A stretch of DNA of 39,389 nt from Clostridiales bacterium (GTDB taxonomy: Bacteria > Bacillota > Clostridia > Christensenellales > Aristaeellaceae): contig SFGO01000011.1 in assembly GCA_004556545.1 (NCBI GenBank), forward strand, positions 1 to 39,389, in the 5' to 3' direction. The translations under genes were made by a program, and so were the position numbers. Below the pieces are notes generated by a model. It searched no databases. It was not told the DNA's origin and worked only from the letters and a program-made list of their open reading frames with translations. Every line of letters begins with the position of its first letter. Within the stretch, counting starts at the first letter, position 1. This document shows, one piece after another, positions 23,211 through 32,057 of the stretch.

Positions 23211-24164
23211 TTGGTTGCGAATACGGGAACACAGCTCAGGCGCAGGGGAGAACGCACAAAAACGCTGGCGCTGACGGCCATGCTCATCCCCGGGCTGATT
23301 GTACTGTTTTTTAATTCCTATCTTCCCATGGCGGGCATTGTGATGGCCTTTCAGAAGATTGACTACTCCAAGTTCGCCTTTGCGGGAAAATGGGTGGGTC
23401 TGCGCAACCTGAAGCTGTTCTTCGGCAGCACCTATACGCCGGTCATCATCCGCAACACGCTTTTGTATAATTTTGCTTTTATCGTGCTGGGCAAGTTCTT
23501 TTCCATGGCCTTCGCCGTTGCGCTCAACGAACTGCGGGGCCTTAACGCGAAAAAGGTATATCAGGGCGTTATGTTTTTGCCGTACTTCATTTCGTGGGTG
23601 GCGGTCAGCTACATTGCTCTGGCCTTTCTGCACACGGATTATGGTCTGGTGAACCGAACGATCCTGCCCATGCTGGGAATGGAAGGAAAAAATTGGTATC
23701 AAACGCCAGCCGCATGGCCCGGTCTGCTGATCTTCTTCAACCTGTGGAAGGGCACAGGCTACGGCACGGTGATGTTTCTGGCCAGCATCGCGGGCATTGA
23801 CCCCTCCCTGTATGAGGCGGCCCGGATTGACGGCGCCAACCGCTGGCAGCAGATCATCCATATTACCCTGCCCATGCTTTATCCCATGCTGATTATTACC
23901 ACCCTGCTTTCCATCGGCAGCATCTTCAATACGGACATCGGCCTGTTCTATTCCGTCCCGATGCGTTCTATCAACGGTCTGCTGGCGGACGTGACCACTA
24001 CGCTGGATACCTATGTGTACGTCACATTCTCCAGCGGCGGCAGCGCGTCCACCGTAAACCTGAGCAGCGCGGCAGCCTTTATTCAGTCGATCATCGGCTT
24101 TGTGCTGGTGCTGCTGAGCAATATGGTTGTGAAGAAAATCAACCCTGACTATGTACTGTTCTGA
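23211..24164 (+). CDS. sugar ABC permease, LplB-like
   Basis: A membrane permease of about 317 aa with some six hydrophobic segments from residue 20 on (ALTAMLIPGLIVLFF). The EAA loop is LYEAARIDGANRWQQI. It belongs to the LplB branch of CUT1 permeases, often linked to YesM/YesN regulators and plant polysaccharide use. Start: TTG 23211 has GGGAG ten bases upstream; a GTG at 23202 is only one base from it. The next permease starts 13 bases after the stop. Confidence 0.92.
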   Translation: MVANTGTQLRRRGERTKTLALTAMLIPGLIVLFFNSYLPMAGIVMAFQKIDYSKFAFAGKWVGLRNLKLFFGSTYTPVIIRNTLLYNFAFIVLGKFFSMAFAVALNELRGLNAKKVYQGVMFLPYFISWVAVSYIALAFLHTDYGLVNRTILPMLGMEGKNWYQTPAAWPGLLIFFNLWKGTGYGTVMFLASIAGIDPSLYEAARIDGANRWQQIIHITLPMLYPMLIITTLLSIGSIFNTDIGLFYSVPMRSINGLLADVTTTLDTYVYVTFSSGGSASTVNLSSAAAFIQSIIGFVLVLLSNMVVKKINPDYVLF

Positions 24165-24177
24165 GGAGCGCAGAATC

Positions 24178-25092
24178 ATGGGAAAAAGAAAACACTCTCG
24201 TTTGACGGAAAGCAGTACCTGCGAAAATGTAATCCTGCACATTGTCTTTCTATTGACCATGTGTCTCTGTCTGGTGCCCTTTGTGCTGCTGATTATGATT
24301 TCCCTTTCCAGTGAAAGTTCGCTGGTCAATCACGGCTACCAGTTGATTCCCAGTGAAATCAGCCTGACGGCATATCGCTTTCTGTTAGGAAAGTCCACCT
24401 CTATGCTGCAGGCCTACTGGATTTCCATTTACACGACGGTAGGCGGTACGGCGGCCAGCGTTATCATTACGCTGATGTTCGCCTATCCGCTGTCCCGTAA
24501 GGATTATAAATACCGTACGCTGTTCTCGTTCCTGATTTTCTTTTCGATGATTTTCCATGGCGGCATGGTTGCCGGGTACATGGTGAAGGTGCAGATTTTG
24601 GGCTTGAAAAATAGCCCGCTCGTCTACATGGTCGGGGCGCTGATGAGCTCGTGGAACGTTATGCTGATGCGCACCTTCCTGCAAACCTCGATCCCCGAGG
24701 CCATGGTGGAGGCCGCCAAGGTGGATGGGGCAGGAGAATTCCGCGCTTTTACCAGCATCATTGTGCCTTTGTCTCTGCCCGGCATGGCGACCATCGCCCT
24801 GCTGACCGGCGTAGGCATTTGGAACGACTGGTTCTCCGGTACGCTGTTTATTACCGATTCCACCAAGCAGAATTTGCAATCCCTGATGTATCAGACGATT
24901 CAGAACGCGGAATATCTCAAGCAGCACATGAACGAGGTCGGCGGCGACACGGCCGCCATGCTGCGGAACATGCCTACCGAAAGCGCCCGCATGGCCATGT
25001 GCGTGTTCGCAGTAGGCCCCATCATTCTGGTGTATCCCTTCCTGCAGAAGTATTTCGTGAAGGGCATGGTCATCGGCGCGGTCAAGGGCTGA
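24178..25092 (+). CDS. carbohydrate ABC permease, YtcP-like
   Basis: Partner permease of 304 aa. Hydrophobic segments begin at VILHIVFLLTMCLCLVPFVL, and the EAA loop is MVEAAKVDGAGEFRAF. The C-terminus FVKGMVIGAVKG is typical of the YtcP branch. ATG 24178 is nine bases after GAGGAG, better than an ATG at 24151 inside the preceding gene. No ATPase gene is in the operon, so a shared ATPase is expected. Confidence 0.94.
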   Translation: MGKRKHSRLTESSTCENVILHIVFLLTMCLCLVPFVLLIMISLSSESSLVNHGYQLIPSEISLTAYRFLLGKSTSMLQAYWISIYTTVGGTAASVIITLMFAYPLSRKDYKYRTLFSFLIFFSMIFHGGMVAGYMVKVQILGLKNSPLVYMVGALMSSWNVMLMRTFLQTSIPEAMVEAAKVDGAGEFRAFTSIIVPLSLPGMATIALLTGVGIWNDWFSGTLFITDSTKQNLQSLMYQTIQNAEYLKQHMNEVGGDTAAMLRNMPTESARMAMCVFAVGPIILVYPFLQKYFVKGMVIGAVKG

Positions 25093-25164
25093 CCGCCGGT
25101 ATTCGGTTGAAACGGGGGAAGAGAGAGTCCCTGTATCAATATAAAACATTAGGAGGTAGAAAAC

Positions 25165-26652
25165 ATGTCTCGGAAAATCATCGGTCTAGTACTGGCACTG
25201 GCGATGCTGCTGTCCTGCCTGAGCGGGGTTGCGCTCGCGGCGGAAGAACCCGTTACCATTACCTGGTACGGCGTTGGCGGTGCCAGCGATCATCAGGCCC
25301 GCGTCAACGAGGCCGCTTCCAAGTACCTGCAGTCTAAAGGCCTGAACGTCAATCTGGAGTACATCAGCGTGGGCTGGGGCGACTACATGCAGAACTATCA
25401 GGTTATGCTGGCCGCCGGTGAAGCCTTTGACCTGTTCAACGCGCAGGGCAACACCGTGATGCAGTTCGCCAAGAACGGCGGCGTTGCGGAAATCACCGAC
25501 GAAATGATGGATACCCTGCTGCCCGGCGTGAAGGCCGTTGCTCCGGCTCACGTTGTGGAAGCCCTGAAAATGGACGGCAAAAACTGGATGGTACCCTCCA
25601 TGCATGAGTGGGCCCAGTACTACGGCTTCTCTCTGATCAACCTGGACATCGTGGACGCTCTGGGTCTGGATCTGAGCACCGTGAAGAGCCTGGACGATTT
25701 GGATCCCATCTTTGAAAAGGTTCATGCCGCTTATCCCGATGTGTACTGCATCCAACCGTGCGACCTGAAGGAAATTGCCATGCTGCTGTACAACATCGGC
25801 CCGGCAAACCATCTGGAAAACACCTGCGTTGGTCTGGACACCAAGTCCGACGATAAGGATTTCTTCTCCTTCTTTGAGAACGAAAAGGTTGTTTCCATCC
25901 TGCGCAAGTATGCCGAGTGGGGCAAAAAAGGCTATGTGGTGCCGCTGGATCGCAAGAACGACGCCAACGCCCTGCAGGCTGAAGGCAAGATTTTCTGCAA
26001 TCTGGGACGCTTTAAGCCCGGCACCGGCGCTCAGTCCACCAACGCGGTTGTCCGCTATGGCGACATGAAGTGGGACGAGGATGCCGCTCCTATCATGGGC
26101 ATGAAGGACGCTCCTGCCGGTTGGGTTACGGCCCTGTCCAATACCAGCAAGAACAAGGAACTGGCTCTGCAGGTGCTGAATCTGTTCTATACCGAACCCA
26201 CGCTGGAAACCATCCTGACCATGGGCGAGGAAGGCGTGGACTACACCGTGGCGGACGACGGCTTCGTTGATTTCGTGGACGGCGGCTTTGCTAACGGCGT
26301 GTTCGCCAACCGCAACTGGCAGATCGGCAACTCCGCGCTGCTGCCCGTCAGCCGTGGCTACGCTGATCTGGGTCTGACCGATATCTGGCAGGTGCAGGCG
26401 GACTTCAACAACTCCGCTGTGGCGCTGGAATCTGCCGGCTTCTTCTTCGATACCGAGAATGTCGATATCGAGATGGCCGCTCTGGTGAACGTGTATGATG
26501 AGTTCAGCGGCATTCTGTTCTGCGGCGTGGCGGATGATTTCGACGCGACTCTGAACCAATTTGTTGAAAAGCTGAAGGCGAACGGCCTCCAGACCGTGCT
26601 GGACGAGTGCAACCGTCAGTATGACGAGTTCCTGGCCAATAAGGCGAAGTAA
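25165..26652 (+). CDS. extracellular solute-binding protein for the LplB/YtcP importer
   Basis: A 495-aa binding protein, the large size usual for LplA-type partners. The signal peptide starts MSRKIIGLVLALAMLLSC and has a signal peptidase I site at ALA before AEEP; LLSC is a poor lipobox match. The mature protein begins VTITWYGVGGASDHQ and has NWMVPSMHEW and YYGFSLINLDI segments found in this family. AGGAGG precedes the ATG. A terminator follows directly. Its cargo is probably an oligosaccharide trimmed by the linked GH78 and GH130 enzymes. Confidence 0.94.
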   Translation: MSRKIIGLVLALAMLLSCLSGVALAAEEPVTITWYGVGGASDHQARVNEAASKYLQSKGLNVNLEYISVGWGDYMQNYQVMLAAGEAFDLFNAQGNTVMQFAKNGGVAEITDEMMDTLLPGVKAVAPAHVVEALKMDGKNWMVPSMHEWAQYYGFSLINLDIVDALGLDLSTVKSLDDLDPIFEKVHAAYPDVYCIQPCDLKEIAMLLYNIGPANHLENTCVGLDTKSDDKDFFSFFENEKVVSILRKYAEWGKKGYVVPLDRKNDANALQAEGKIFCNLGRFKPGTGAQSTNAVVRYGDMKWDEDAAPIMGMKDAPAGWVTALSNTSKNKELALQVLNLFYTEPTLETILTMGEEGVDYTVADDGFVDFVDGGFANGVFANRNWQIGNSALLPVSRGYADLGLTDIWQVQADFNNSAVALESAGFFFDTENVDIEMAALVNVYDEFSGILFCGVADDFDATLNQFVEKLKANGLQTVLDECNRQYDEFLANKAK

Positions 26653-26671
26653 GCATTTATCGCCTTCTTCC

Positions 26672-26709
26672 GGAGGGGAGCGAGGATTTATCCCCGTTCC
26701 CCTCCTTTT
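26672..26709 (+). terminator. terminator after the third binding-protein gene
   Basis: The 11-bp stem 26672-26682 with 26695-26705 (one G-U pair) is followed by TTTTCTTCTTCTT. It should reduce transcription of the downstream enzyme genes relative to the importer. Confidence 0.8.
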
Positions 26710-26774
26710 CTTCTTCTTCGGAAGAAAACCAACGCAACAGGCCGGGACGGTTCAGACTGCCCGGCCTTTGAACC

Positions 26775-26816
26775 ATCGGAGGAAAACGCCATATGATCGG
26801 AGGAAAACGCCATATG
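26775..26816 (+). repeat. 21-bp tandem duplication of ribosome-binding site and start codon
   Basis: The 21 bases from 26775 to 26795 are repeated exactly at 26796-26816. Each copy contains GGAGG and an ATG ten bases later, and both ATGs (26793 and 26814) are in frame with the GH78 gene. Confidence 0.95.
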
Positions 26817-29030
26817 TTCGAACGCGCTTTGTGGATCACGGCGGATCCCAACAACAAGGATCCCAACAAAAAGTGGAACGTCCGCACGAAAATCGAGGAA
26901 ATGCCGCCTGCGCCGTATATCACCCGGGGCTTTGATACGGCGGCGAAGGCCGTGTCCGCGACCCTTTCCATCGCCGCGCTCGGACAGGGCGCTTACTATA
27001 TCAACGGCGTGCGCGTCCCGGACTCCTACCTGCCCACGCAGCCCAAAAACCCGATGAAAACCGTCCCCTACCGCGTCTATGACGTGACGGATATGCTTCA
27101 GCCGGGACGGAACCGCATCGGCGTCATTCTGGGCAATATCGGCTATAATGATCTGGCGGTGCATGACTGGCGATCCAATACGAAGATGCTTTGTCAGCTT
27201 GACCTGCGCTATGACGACGGCACGGAGCAGAGCATTGTCAGCGATTCCAGCTGGCGGTATCATGCTTCCCCGACGCTTTTTTCCATGTTCAAATGCGGCG
27301 AAAAATACGACGCGCGGCTGGCCATTCCGGACTGGTGCATGCCGGATTTTGACGACAGCGGGTTTGAGCGCGTGTCCCTCAGCCGAAGCCCCGGCGGCAA
27401 GCTGGAGCGTTCGGTCTGCCCGCCGGTTCGGGTGAAGAAGGAGCTGCGCGGCAGGGAAATTTCCCCCGGCGTTTTCGACTTCGGCGAGCACGGAAGCGGC
27501 TGGGTGCGCATCGCCGTCCGGGGACGGGCAGGGAGCGAAATCGTCATCCGCTACGCCGAAAATCTGACCGAAGACGGGCGGCATGTGGATCAGAGCAATA
27601 TGGTGCTTCCGTGGGACAACAAGGACATGGGGCACACGGATCGCTATATCCTGTGCGGAAAAGGCGAAGAGCTTTGGGAGCAGCTGTTCTCCTACCATGG
27701 CTTTCGGTATGCGGAGATAACGGGCGCGTATGACACGCTGGAGGCAACGGCGCGCATCGCCTATACGGATATGCCGCTGGTGTCCGCCTTTGAGTGCGAC
27801 AACGAAATTGTCAACGGGATTCATCAGGCCTGCCTGAATTCCATCCGTTCCAACTGCCACGGCGCGCTCACCGACTGCCCAACCCGCGAGCAATCCTACT
27901 GGACGGGGGACGCGATGTTCAGCGCTCAGGCCGTAAATCTTGCCTTTGACGCGGAAGGAATGTTTACCGACTGGCTCAGAACGTTTCAGGACGAGCAGTT
28001 TCCCGACGGGTCGCTTCCCTGCCATATCCCGACCTACGACTCCCTTTTCGGCGCTAACTTTGCCAGCGGCGCGGACTGGGACAGCGTGATTTTCCACGCG
28101 CCGTATTATCTGTTCAAATACAGCGGAAACCGCGGCATAGTTGACATGATGTGGGATAATATGAACAGGAGTCTGGCGTTCCTCGGGCACTCCAGCGAAA
28201 GCTGTCTTATTTCCAACGGCATCGGGGACTGGGCGGCTCTGGAAATGCTGCGGCTGATTCGCGACCCGGCTTTTGATATTATCGGCATGTGCCCCAAGGA
28301 AATCACCGACACGGCCTATTACCGCATGGATACGCTGATGATGGCGCACATGGCCAGATTGACCGGACGGGATGAACAGCCTTATCGGACGCTGGCGGAG
28401 AATATCCGCCGGGATTTCCGCGCCCGCTATGTGCGGGAGGGCCGGTTGACGGTGCGTCACATAACAGCCCTATCCATGGCCATTTTTACCGGCATGCTCG
28501 ATGAGGACGAAGCAAAGGCCGAGGCCGCCGCGCTTAACCAGATGATCGTGGACGATGGGTATCAGTTCACCTGCGGGCTTCACGGCATGCGGACGATCTT
28601 TGACGTGCTGACCCGCTACGGCTACGCGGAAACACTGTTTAAGACCGTGACGAACACGCAGCATTACGGCTATGGCTACAGCGTCAGCCACGGCTTTCGG
28701 ACGCTGCCGGAGCATTTCGCCTTTGATGTGAAGCTGGCCGGGGCCAGAACGCGGGTCTGCTCCCGCAATCATCACTATATGTCCTTTGTGGATACGTGGT
28801 TTTTTGAGTATCTGGCGGGCATTCAGGTGCTTGGCTTTGGGCAGGAGGGCGTGCGGATCGCCCCGTGCTTTGTGGAGGGGATCGGGTCGCTTCGGGCGGA
28901 GCTGCGCGGGATTCGGGTGGCCTACGACGCGAAGGAAATCCGCGTGGACTCCCCGCAGCCCTTCACCTTTGTATACGATGGCAAGGAAAAAGCATATCCG
29001 GCGGGAAGCTGCGTCTTTCCCAGAGGATAG
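26793..29030 (+). CDS. GH78 family alpha-L-rhamnosidase, first copy
   Basis: A 745-aa (or 738-aa from ATG 26814) cytoplasmic enzyme without signal peptide. After an N-terminal beta-sandwich (ALGQGAYYINGVRV) comes the (alpha/alpha)6 barrel with DCPTREQSYWTGD. D361, E366 and D373 fit the catalytic spacing of GH78 rhamnosidases. E640 in LPEHF corresponds to the late catalytic Glu. It would release L-rhamnose from a rhamnoside. The N-terminal MIGGKRH is just the translated copy of the ribosome-binding region, so 26814 is probably the original start. Second GH78 in the locus lies at 32841. Confidence 0.9.
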   Translation: MIGGKRHMFERALWITADPNNKDPNKKWNVRTKIEEMPPAPYITRGFDTAAKAVSATLSIAALGQGAYYINGVRVPDSYLPTQPKNPMKTVPYRVYDVTDMLQPGRNRIGVILGNIGYNDLAVHDWRSNTKMLCQLDLRYDDGTEQSIVSDSSWRYHASPTLFSMFKCGEKYDARLAIPDWCMPDFDDSGFERVSLSRSPGGKLERSVCPPVRVKKELRGREISPGVFDFGEHGSGWVRIAVRGRAGSEIVIRYAENLTEDGRHVDQSNMVLPWDNKDMGHTDRYILCGKGEELWEQLFSYHGFRYAEITGAYDTLEATARIAYTDMPLVSAFECDNEIVNGIHQACLNSIRSNCHGALTDCPTREQSYWTGDAMFSAQAVNLAFDAEGMFTDWLRTFQDEQFPDGSLPCHIPTYDSLFGANFASGADWDSVIFHAPYYLFKYSGNRGIVDMMWDNMNRSLAFLGHSSESCLISNGIGDWAALEMLRLIRDPAFDIIGMCPKEITDTAYYRMDTLMMAHMARLTGRDEQPYRTLAENIRRDFRARYVREGRLTVRHITALSMAIFTGMLDEDEAKAEAAALNQMIVDDGYQFTCGLHGMRTIFDVLTRYGYAETLFKTVTNTQHYGYGYSVSHGFRTLPEHFAFDVKLAGARTRVCSRNHHYMSFVDTWFFEYLAGIQVLGFGQEGVRIAPCFVEGIGSLRAELRGIRVAYDAKEIRVDSPQPFTFVYDGKEKAYPAGSCVFPRG

Positions 29031-29075
29031 GCGCGGCGGAAAAACGGCGGTACTCGGGATGAAAAGGAGAAAATG

Positions 29076-29858
29076 ATGGCGTTTCGTACCTTGATTGTTG
29101 ATGACGAGCCTCCGGTGCATGAGGCGCTCCGCATGATGGTGGACTGGCGCGCGCTGAACTGCCGGACGCTCGACAGCGCCATGGATGGCGCGGAAGCGCT
29201 GGCAATGATGCGTGAAAAGAACTATGACGTCATCATTACAGACATCTACATGCCGAACATGAACGGCCTGGAATTCATGCGCGAGGCCAAGCGGCTGAAT
29301 CCCAAGGCGCAGATATTGGTCATTACGGCCTACGACCGGTTTTCCTATGCGCAGGGGGCGCTGCGGCTGGGCGCGAGGGATCTGTTCCTGAAGCCGCTGG
29401 ATCGCCATGAGCTGGAAACGTGCCTGCAAGCCATTGCCCGGGAGATACCCGATGAGCCTCAGCCGGAGGAGGAGCAGCAGTATCGGCGCGACGAATTGTA
29501 TCAAAAGCTGCTCGATACCCTGAACGAGCAGTTTCAGCAGGATATTTCGGTGCGGGGGCTGGCGGAAATGTACTATGTCAGCTCTTCCTATCTGGGCCAG
29601 TATTTCAAGCGGATGAGCGGCGTCACCATCAACGAATATATCAATCGGAAGCGCATCGAATGGATTAAGCAGCGAGTGCAGCAGAAGAATGTGTATGTTC
29701 AGAAGATCATCGCGGACGCGGGCTACAAAAACAGCGGCTACTTCTATCGGATTTTCCAGAAGCTGGAAGGAATCCCCTTCTCTGATTTCCGCGACGGTCT
29801 GACCGGTTCCGATGCCGAGCCGACGCTTTCGGAGTCGGAAGATCCAAAACAGGAATGA
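29076..29858 (+). CDS. response regulator with AraC-type DNA-binding domain, YesN family
   Basis: A 260-aa regulator. The receiver domain (about 1-120) has IVDDEPPVHEA, phosphorylation site D56 in ITDIYMPNMNG, and the LKPLD lysine. The C-terminal AraC helix-turn-helix pair (about 160-250) shows VRGLAEMYYVSSSYLGQYFK and IADAGYKNSGYFYRIFQKL. It should be the partner of the YesM kinase at 20065, although ten kilobases away. It is a candidate for binding the TGTCACT boxes. The second of two adjacent ATGs, at 29076, is six bases after AAGGAG. Confidence 0.95.
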   Translation: MAFRTLIVDDEPPVHEALRMMVDWRALNCRTLDSAMDGAEALAMMREKNYDVIITDIYMPNMNGLEFMREAKRLNPKAQILVITAYDRFSYAQGALRLGARDLFLKPLDRHELETCLQAIAREIPDEPQPEEEQQYRRDELYQKLLDTLNEQFQQDISVRGLAEMYYVSSSYLGQYFKRMSGVTINEYINRKRIEWIKQRVQQKNVYVQKIIADAGYKNSGYFYRIFQKLEGIPFSDFRDGLTGSDAEPTLSESEDPKQE

Positions 29859-29893
29859 CAGGATTCCGCTGTCAGGCGGACAAAGGAGAAAAA

Positions 29894-30916
29894 ATGAAAA
29901 AGCTGCGAGTCGTTCAGTATGGCACCTGGAAATATACGCATGCGGCGCACACGATGCTGGCGATGCGGGGACTGAAGAACCTGTATGAGGTCGTGGGCGT
30001 ATGCGAGCCGGATCCGGTTCAGCGCGCTCAGGCTCAGGAGCAGCCTGCCTACGCGGGGCTGCGCTGGCTGGAGGAGGACGAGCTGCTCCAAATGACGGAT
30101 CTGGACGCGGTAATCGTCGAAAACAAGGAAACAGAGCAGGCGGCTGCGGCGCTGAAATTCGCCCGGGCGGGCTTCGCCCTGCATGTGGATAAGCCCTGCG
30201 GCGGCGCTATGCAGGACTTTGACGAGCTGATCAGGGTGGTGAAGGAGAAGCGGCTGCCCTTCCAGGTGGGGTATATGTACCGCTATAACCCCGCCGTTCA
30301 GCGGGCGCTGGAGCTGGTGCGCTCCGGCAGGCTGGGGGACATTACCGCCGTAGAATTGCAGATGAGCCAGTGCTATCACGGCGACATGCTGCGGTTCTTG
30401 GGCGATCTGCCGGGCGGCATGATGTTCTATCTGGGCTGCCATCTGGTGGATCTGATGCTGCTGGCTCAGGGCGAGCCGCTGGAGGTGCTGCCCTTCAACA
30501 CGGCTTCGGGCACGGAAGAGGCCGGTATACAGGATGTTGGCTTTGCGCTGCTGCGCTATCCCCACGGCCTTTCCTTTATCAAGACCGCAGCCTGCGAGGT
30601 CAGCGGCGACGCGCGGCGGCAGATGGTGATTGCCGGCACCCGGGGAACCGTGGAAATCAAGCCGCTGGAAAATCCGGTGGAGGTTCCCGGCATGCTGTGC
30701 GCCAATCAGATTGACTGCCGGATTACCTATCCTACGTCCATTGTGGCCTTTGACCAGCGGCCGGAAATCGTGCGGTTCCCGCCCTATGGCCGGTACGACG
30801 CAATGATGGAGGATTTCTGCCGCGTCGTGCGCGGCGAGAAGGAAACGGATTATCCGCCCGAGTATGAACAGCGGGTCTATCACCTGCTGAGAAGGCTTTG
30901 CCCGGACGTGAAATGA
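29894..30916 (+). CDS. Gfo/Idh/MocA family oxidoreductase, third copy
   Basis: A 340-aa oxidoreductase with an unusual N-terminal nucleotide loop (VVQYGTWKYTHAAHT instead of GxGxxG), HVDKPCGG with K100, and YLGCHLVDLM with H183. It still looks like a full-length family member. The start at 29894 has AAAGGAG upstream. An MDR dehydrogenase gene follows after 49 bases. Fused proteins joining an MDR and a Gfo/Idh domain are known, so the two may act together. Substrate unknown. Confidence 0.88.
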   Translation: MKKLRVVQYGTWKYTHAAHTMLAMRGLKNLYEVVGVCEPDPVQRAQAQEQPAYAGLRWLEEDELLQMTDLDAVIVENKETEQAAAALKFARAGFALHVDKPCGGAMQDFDELIRVVKEKRLPFQVGYMYRYNPAVQRALELVRSGRLGDITAVELQMSQCYHGDMLRFLGDLPGGMMFYLGCHLVDLMLLAQGEPLEVLPFNTASGTEEAGIQDVGFALLRYPHGLSFIKTAACEVSGDARRQMVIAGTRGTVEIKPLENPVEVPGMLCANQIDCRITYPTSIVAFDQRPEIVRFPPYGRYDAMMEDFCRVVRGEKETDYPPEYEQRVYHLLRRLCPDVK

Positions 30917-30965
30917 CGGCATAGCGGCAGAAACGGCACGAAATGCGGAAAGGGGAAATTCAGGA

Positions 30966-32027
30966 ATGAAAAAGGATGAGCTGCTGACGAGCTGCAATGC
31001 GCCGGATCAGAAGAAAACGCTGAAGCAGATTTTGTTTGTCGCGGAGGGACAGGCGGCGCTGGTGGATGCGGAGGATCGTCTGCCCGGCCCCGGCGAGGTG
31101 CGGCTTCAGATGCGCTACAGCGCGGTGAGCGCGGGCACGGAGAGAGCCCTGCTGACGGGCAACCGGGAAAGCGAGGAAATTTTCCGCTACCAACTGCCAG
31201 CCAGACCCGGCTATGCCGGCAGCGGCGTCATTACCCATGTGGGCGAGGGGGTGGAGGATTTCCGCCCGGGGCAGCGCGTCATGGTGCACGGCGGAGGGCA
31301 TCAGCAGTTCTGCACCGTCCCGCAGAAGGAAATCGTCCCCGTGCCGGACAATGTGCCGCTGGACGAAGCGGCGCTGACCATCATCGCGGGCTTCTCCCTT
31401 TCAGCCATCCGCAAGGCGGAAATCTGTCTGGGACAGAGCTGTCTGGTGGTGGGTGCGGGCCTGCTGGGGCTGTTCGCGGTGCAGTATGCCCGGCTGTCCG
31501 GCGCATATCCCGTCATCGTCAGCGATATGAACCCGGAGCGGCGGGCGCTGGCGCTGACTTTGGGCGCGGACGCGGCCTTTGACCCTTCGGAACCGGATTA
31601 CGAGCAGCGGGTGAAGGCCATGACCTTCTCTGGCAAAGGCGTTGAAACGGCGATTGAAGTGACGGGCAATCCAAAGGCGCTGCGCGCTACGCTGCACTGC
31701 ACCGCCAAGTTTGGCCGCGTCCTCCTGCTGGGCTGTACGCGCACCATGACCGAGGTGGATTTCTACCATGACGTGCATTGGCCCGGAATCGAGCTGATCG
31801 GCGCACACAGCGGCGCACGGCCAACGGCGCAGTCGTTCCGCAACGCCTACACGGAAATGGACGACTGCCGCGTGACGCTGAAGTATTTGAGCGCCGGGCG
31901 GCTCAGCTTCCGTCCCGTGATTCATGAGGTAGTCTCCCCCGCCGAAGCGCCCGAGGTATACGCGCGGCTGGCAGAGCAAAGGAATTTCCCGGTCGGCGTG
32001 CTGTTCGACTGGTCAAGGCTGGACTGA
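30966..32027 (+). CDS. MDR-superfamily dehydrogenase lacking the structural zinc cysteines
   Basis: A 353-aa protein of the medium-chain dehydrogenase/reductase superfamily. It shows SAVSAGTERALLTG and RPGYAGSGVITHVGEG in the catalytic domain, and the Rossmann motif VVGAGLLGLFAVQ with an acidic residue (VSDMN) that favours NAD. The four-cysteine zinc lobe of classical alcohol dehydrogenases is absent, and so is the usual GHE motif. The SAGTER start is like that of bi-domain oxidoreductases paired with Gfo/Idh domains, and a Gfo/Idh gene is next door. Confidence 0.87.
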   Translation: MKKDELLTSCNAPDQKKTLKQILFVAEGQAALVDAEDRLPGPGEVRLQMRYSAVSAGTERALLTGNRESEEIFRYQLPARPGYAGSGVITHVGEGVEDFRPGQRVMVHGGGHQQFCTVPQKEIVPVPDNVPLDEAALTIIAGFSLSAIRKAEICLGQSCLVVGAGLLGLFAVQYARLSGAYPVIVSDMNPERRALALTLGADAAFDPSEPDYEQRVKAMTFSGKGVETAIEVTGNPKALRATLHCTAKFGRVLLLGCTRTMTEVDFYHDVHWPGIELIGAHSGARPTAQSFRNAYTEMDDCRVTLKYLSAGRLSFRPVIHEVVSPAEAPEVYARLAEQRNFPVGVLFDWSRLD

Positions 32028-32057
32028 GGCGCTCACTGTGCCTCCCGAGGAAAGCGT

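Noticed and set aside
26688..28460. Minus-strand open frame of 590 codons opposite the first GH78 gene
   Set aside because: The plus-strand protein has intact catalytic motifs; the antisense frame has no domain signature.
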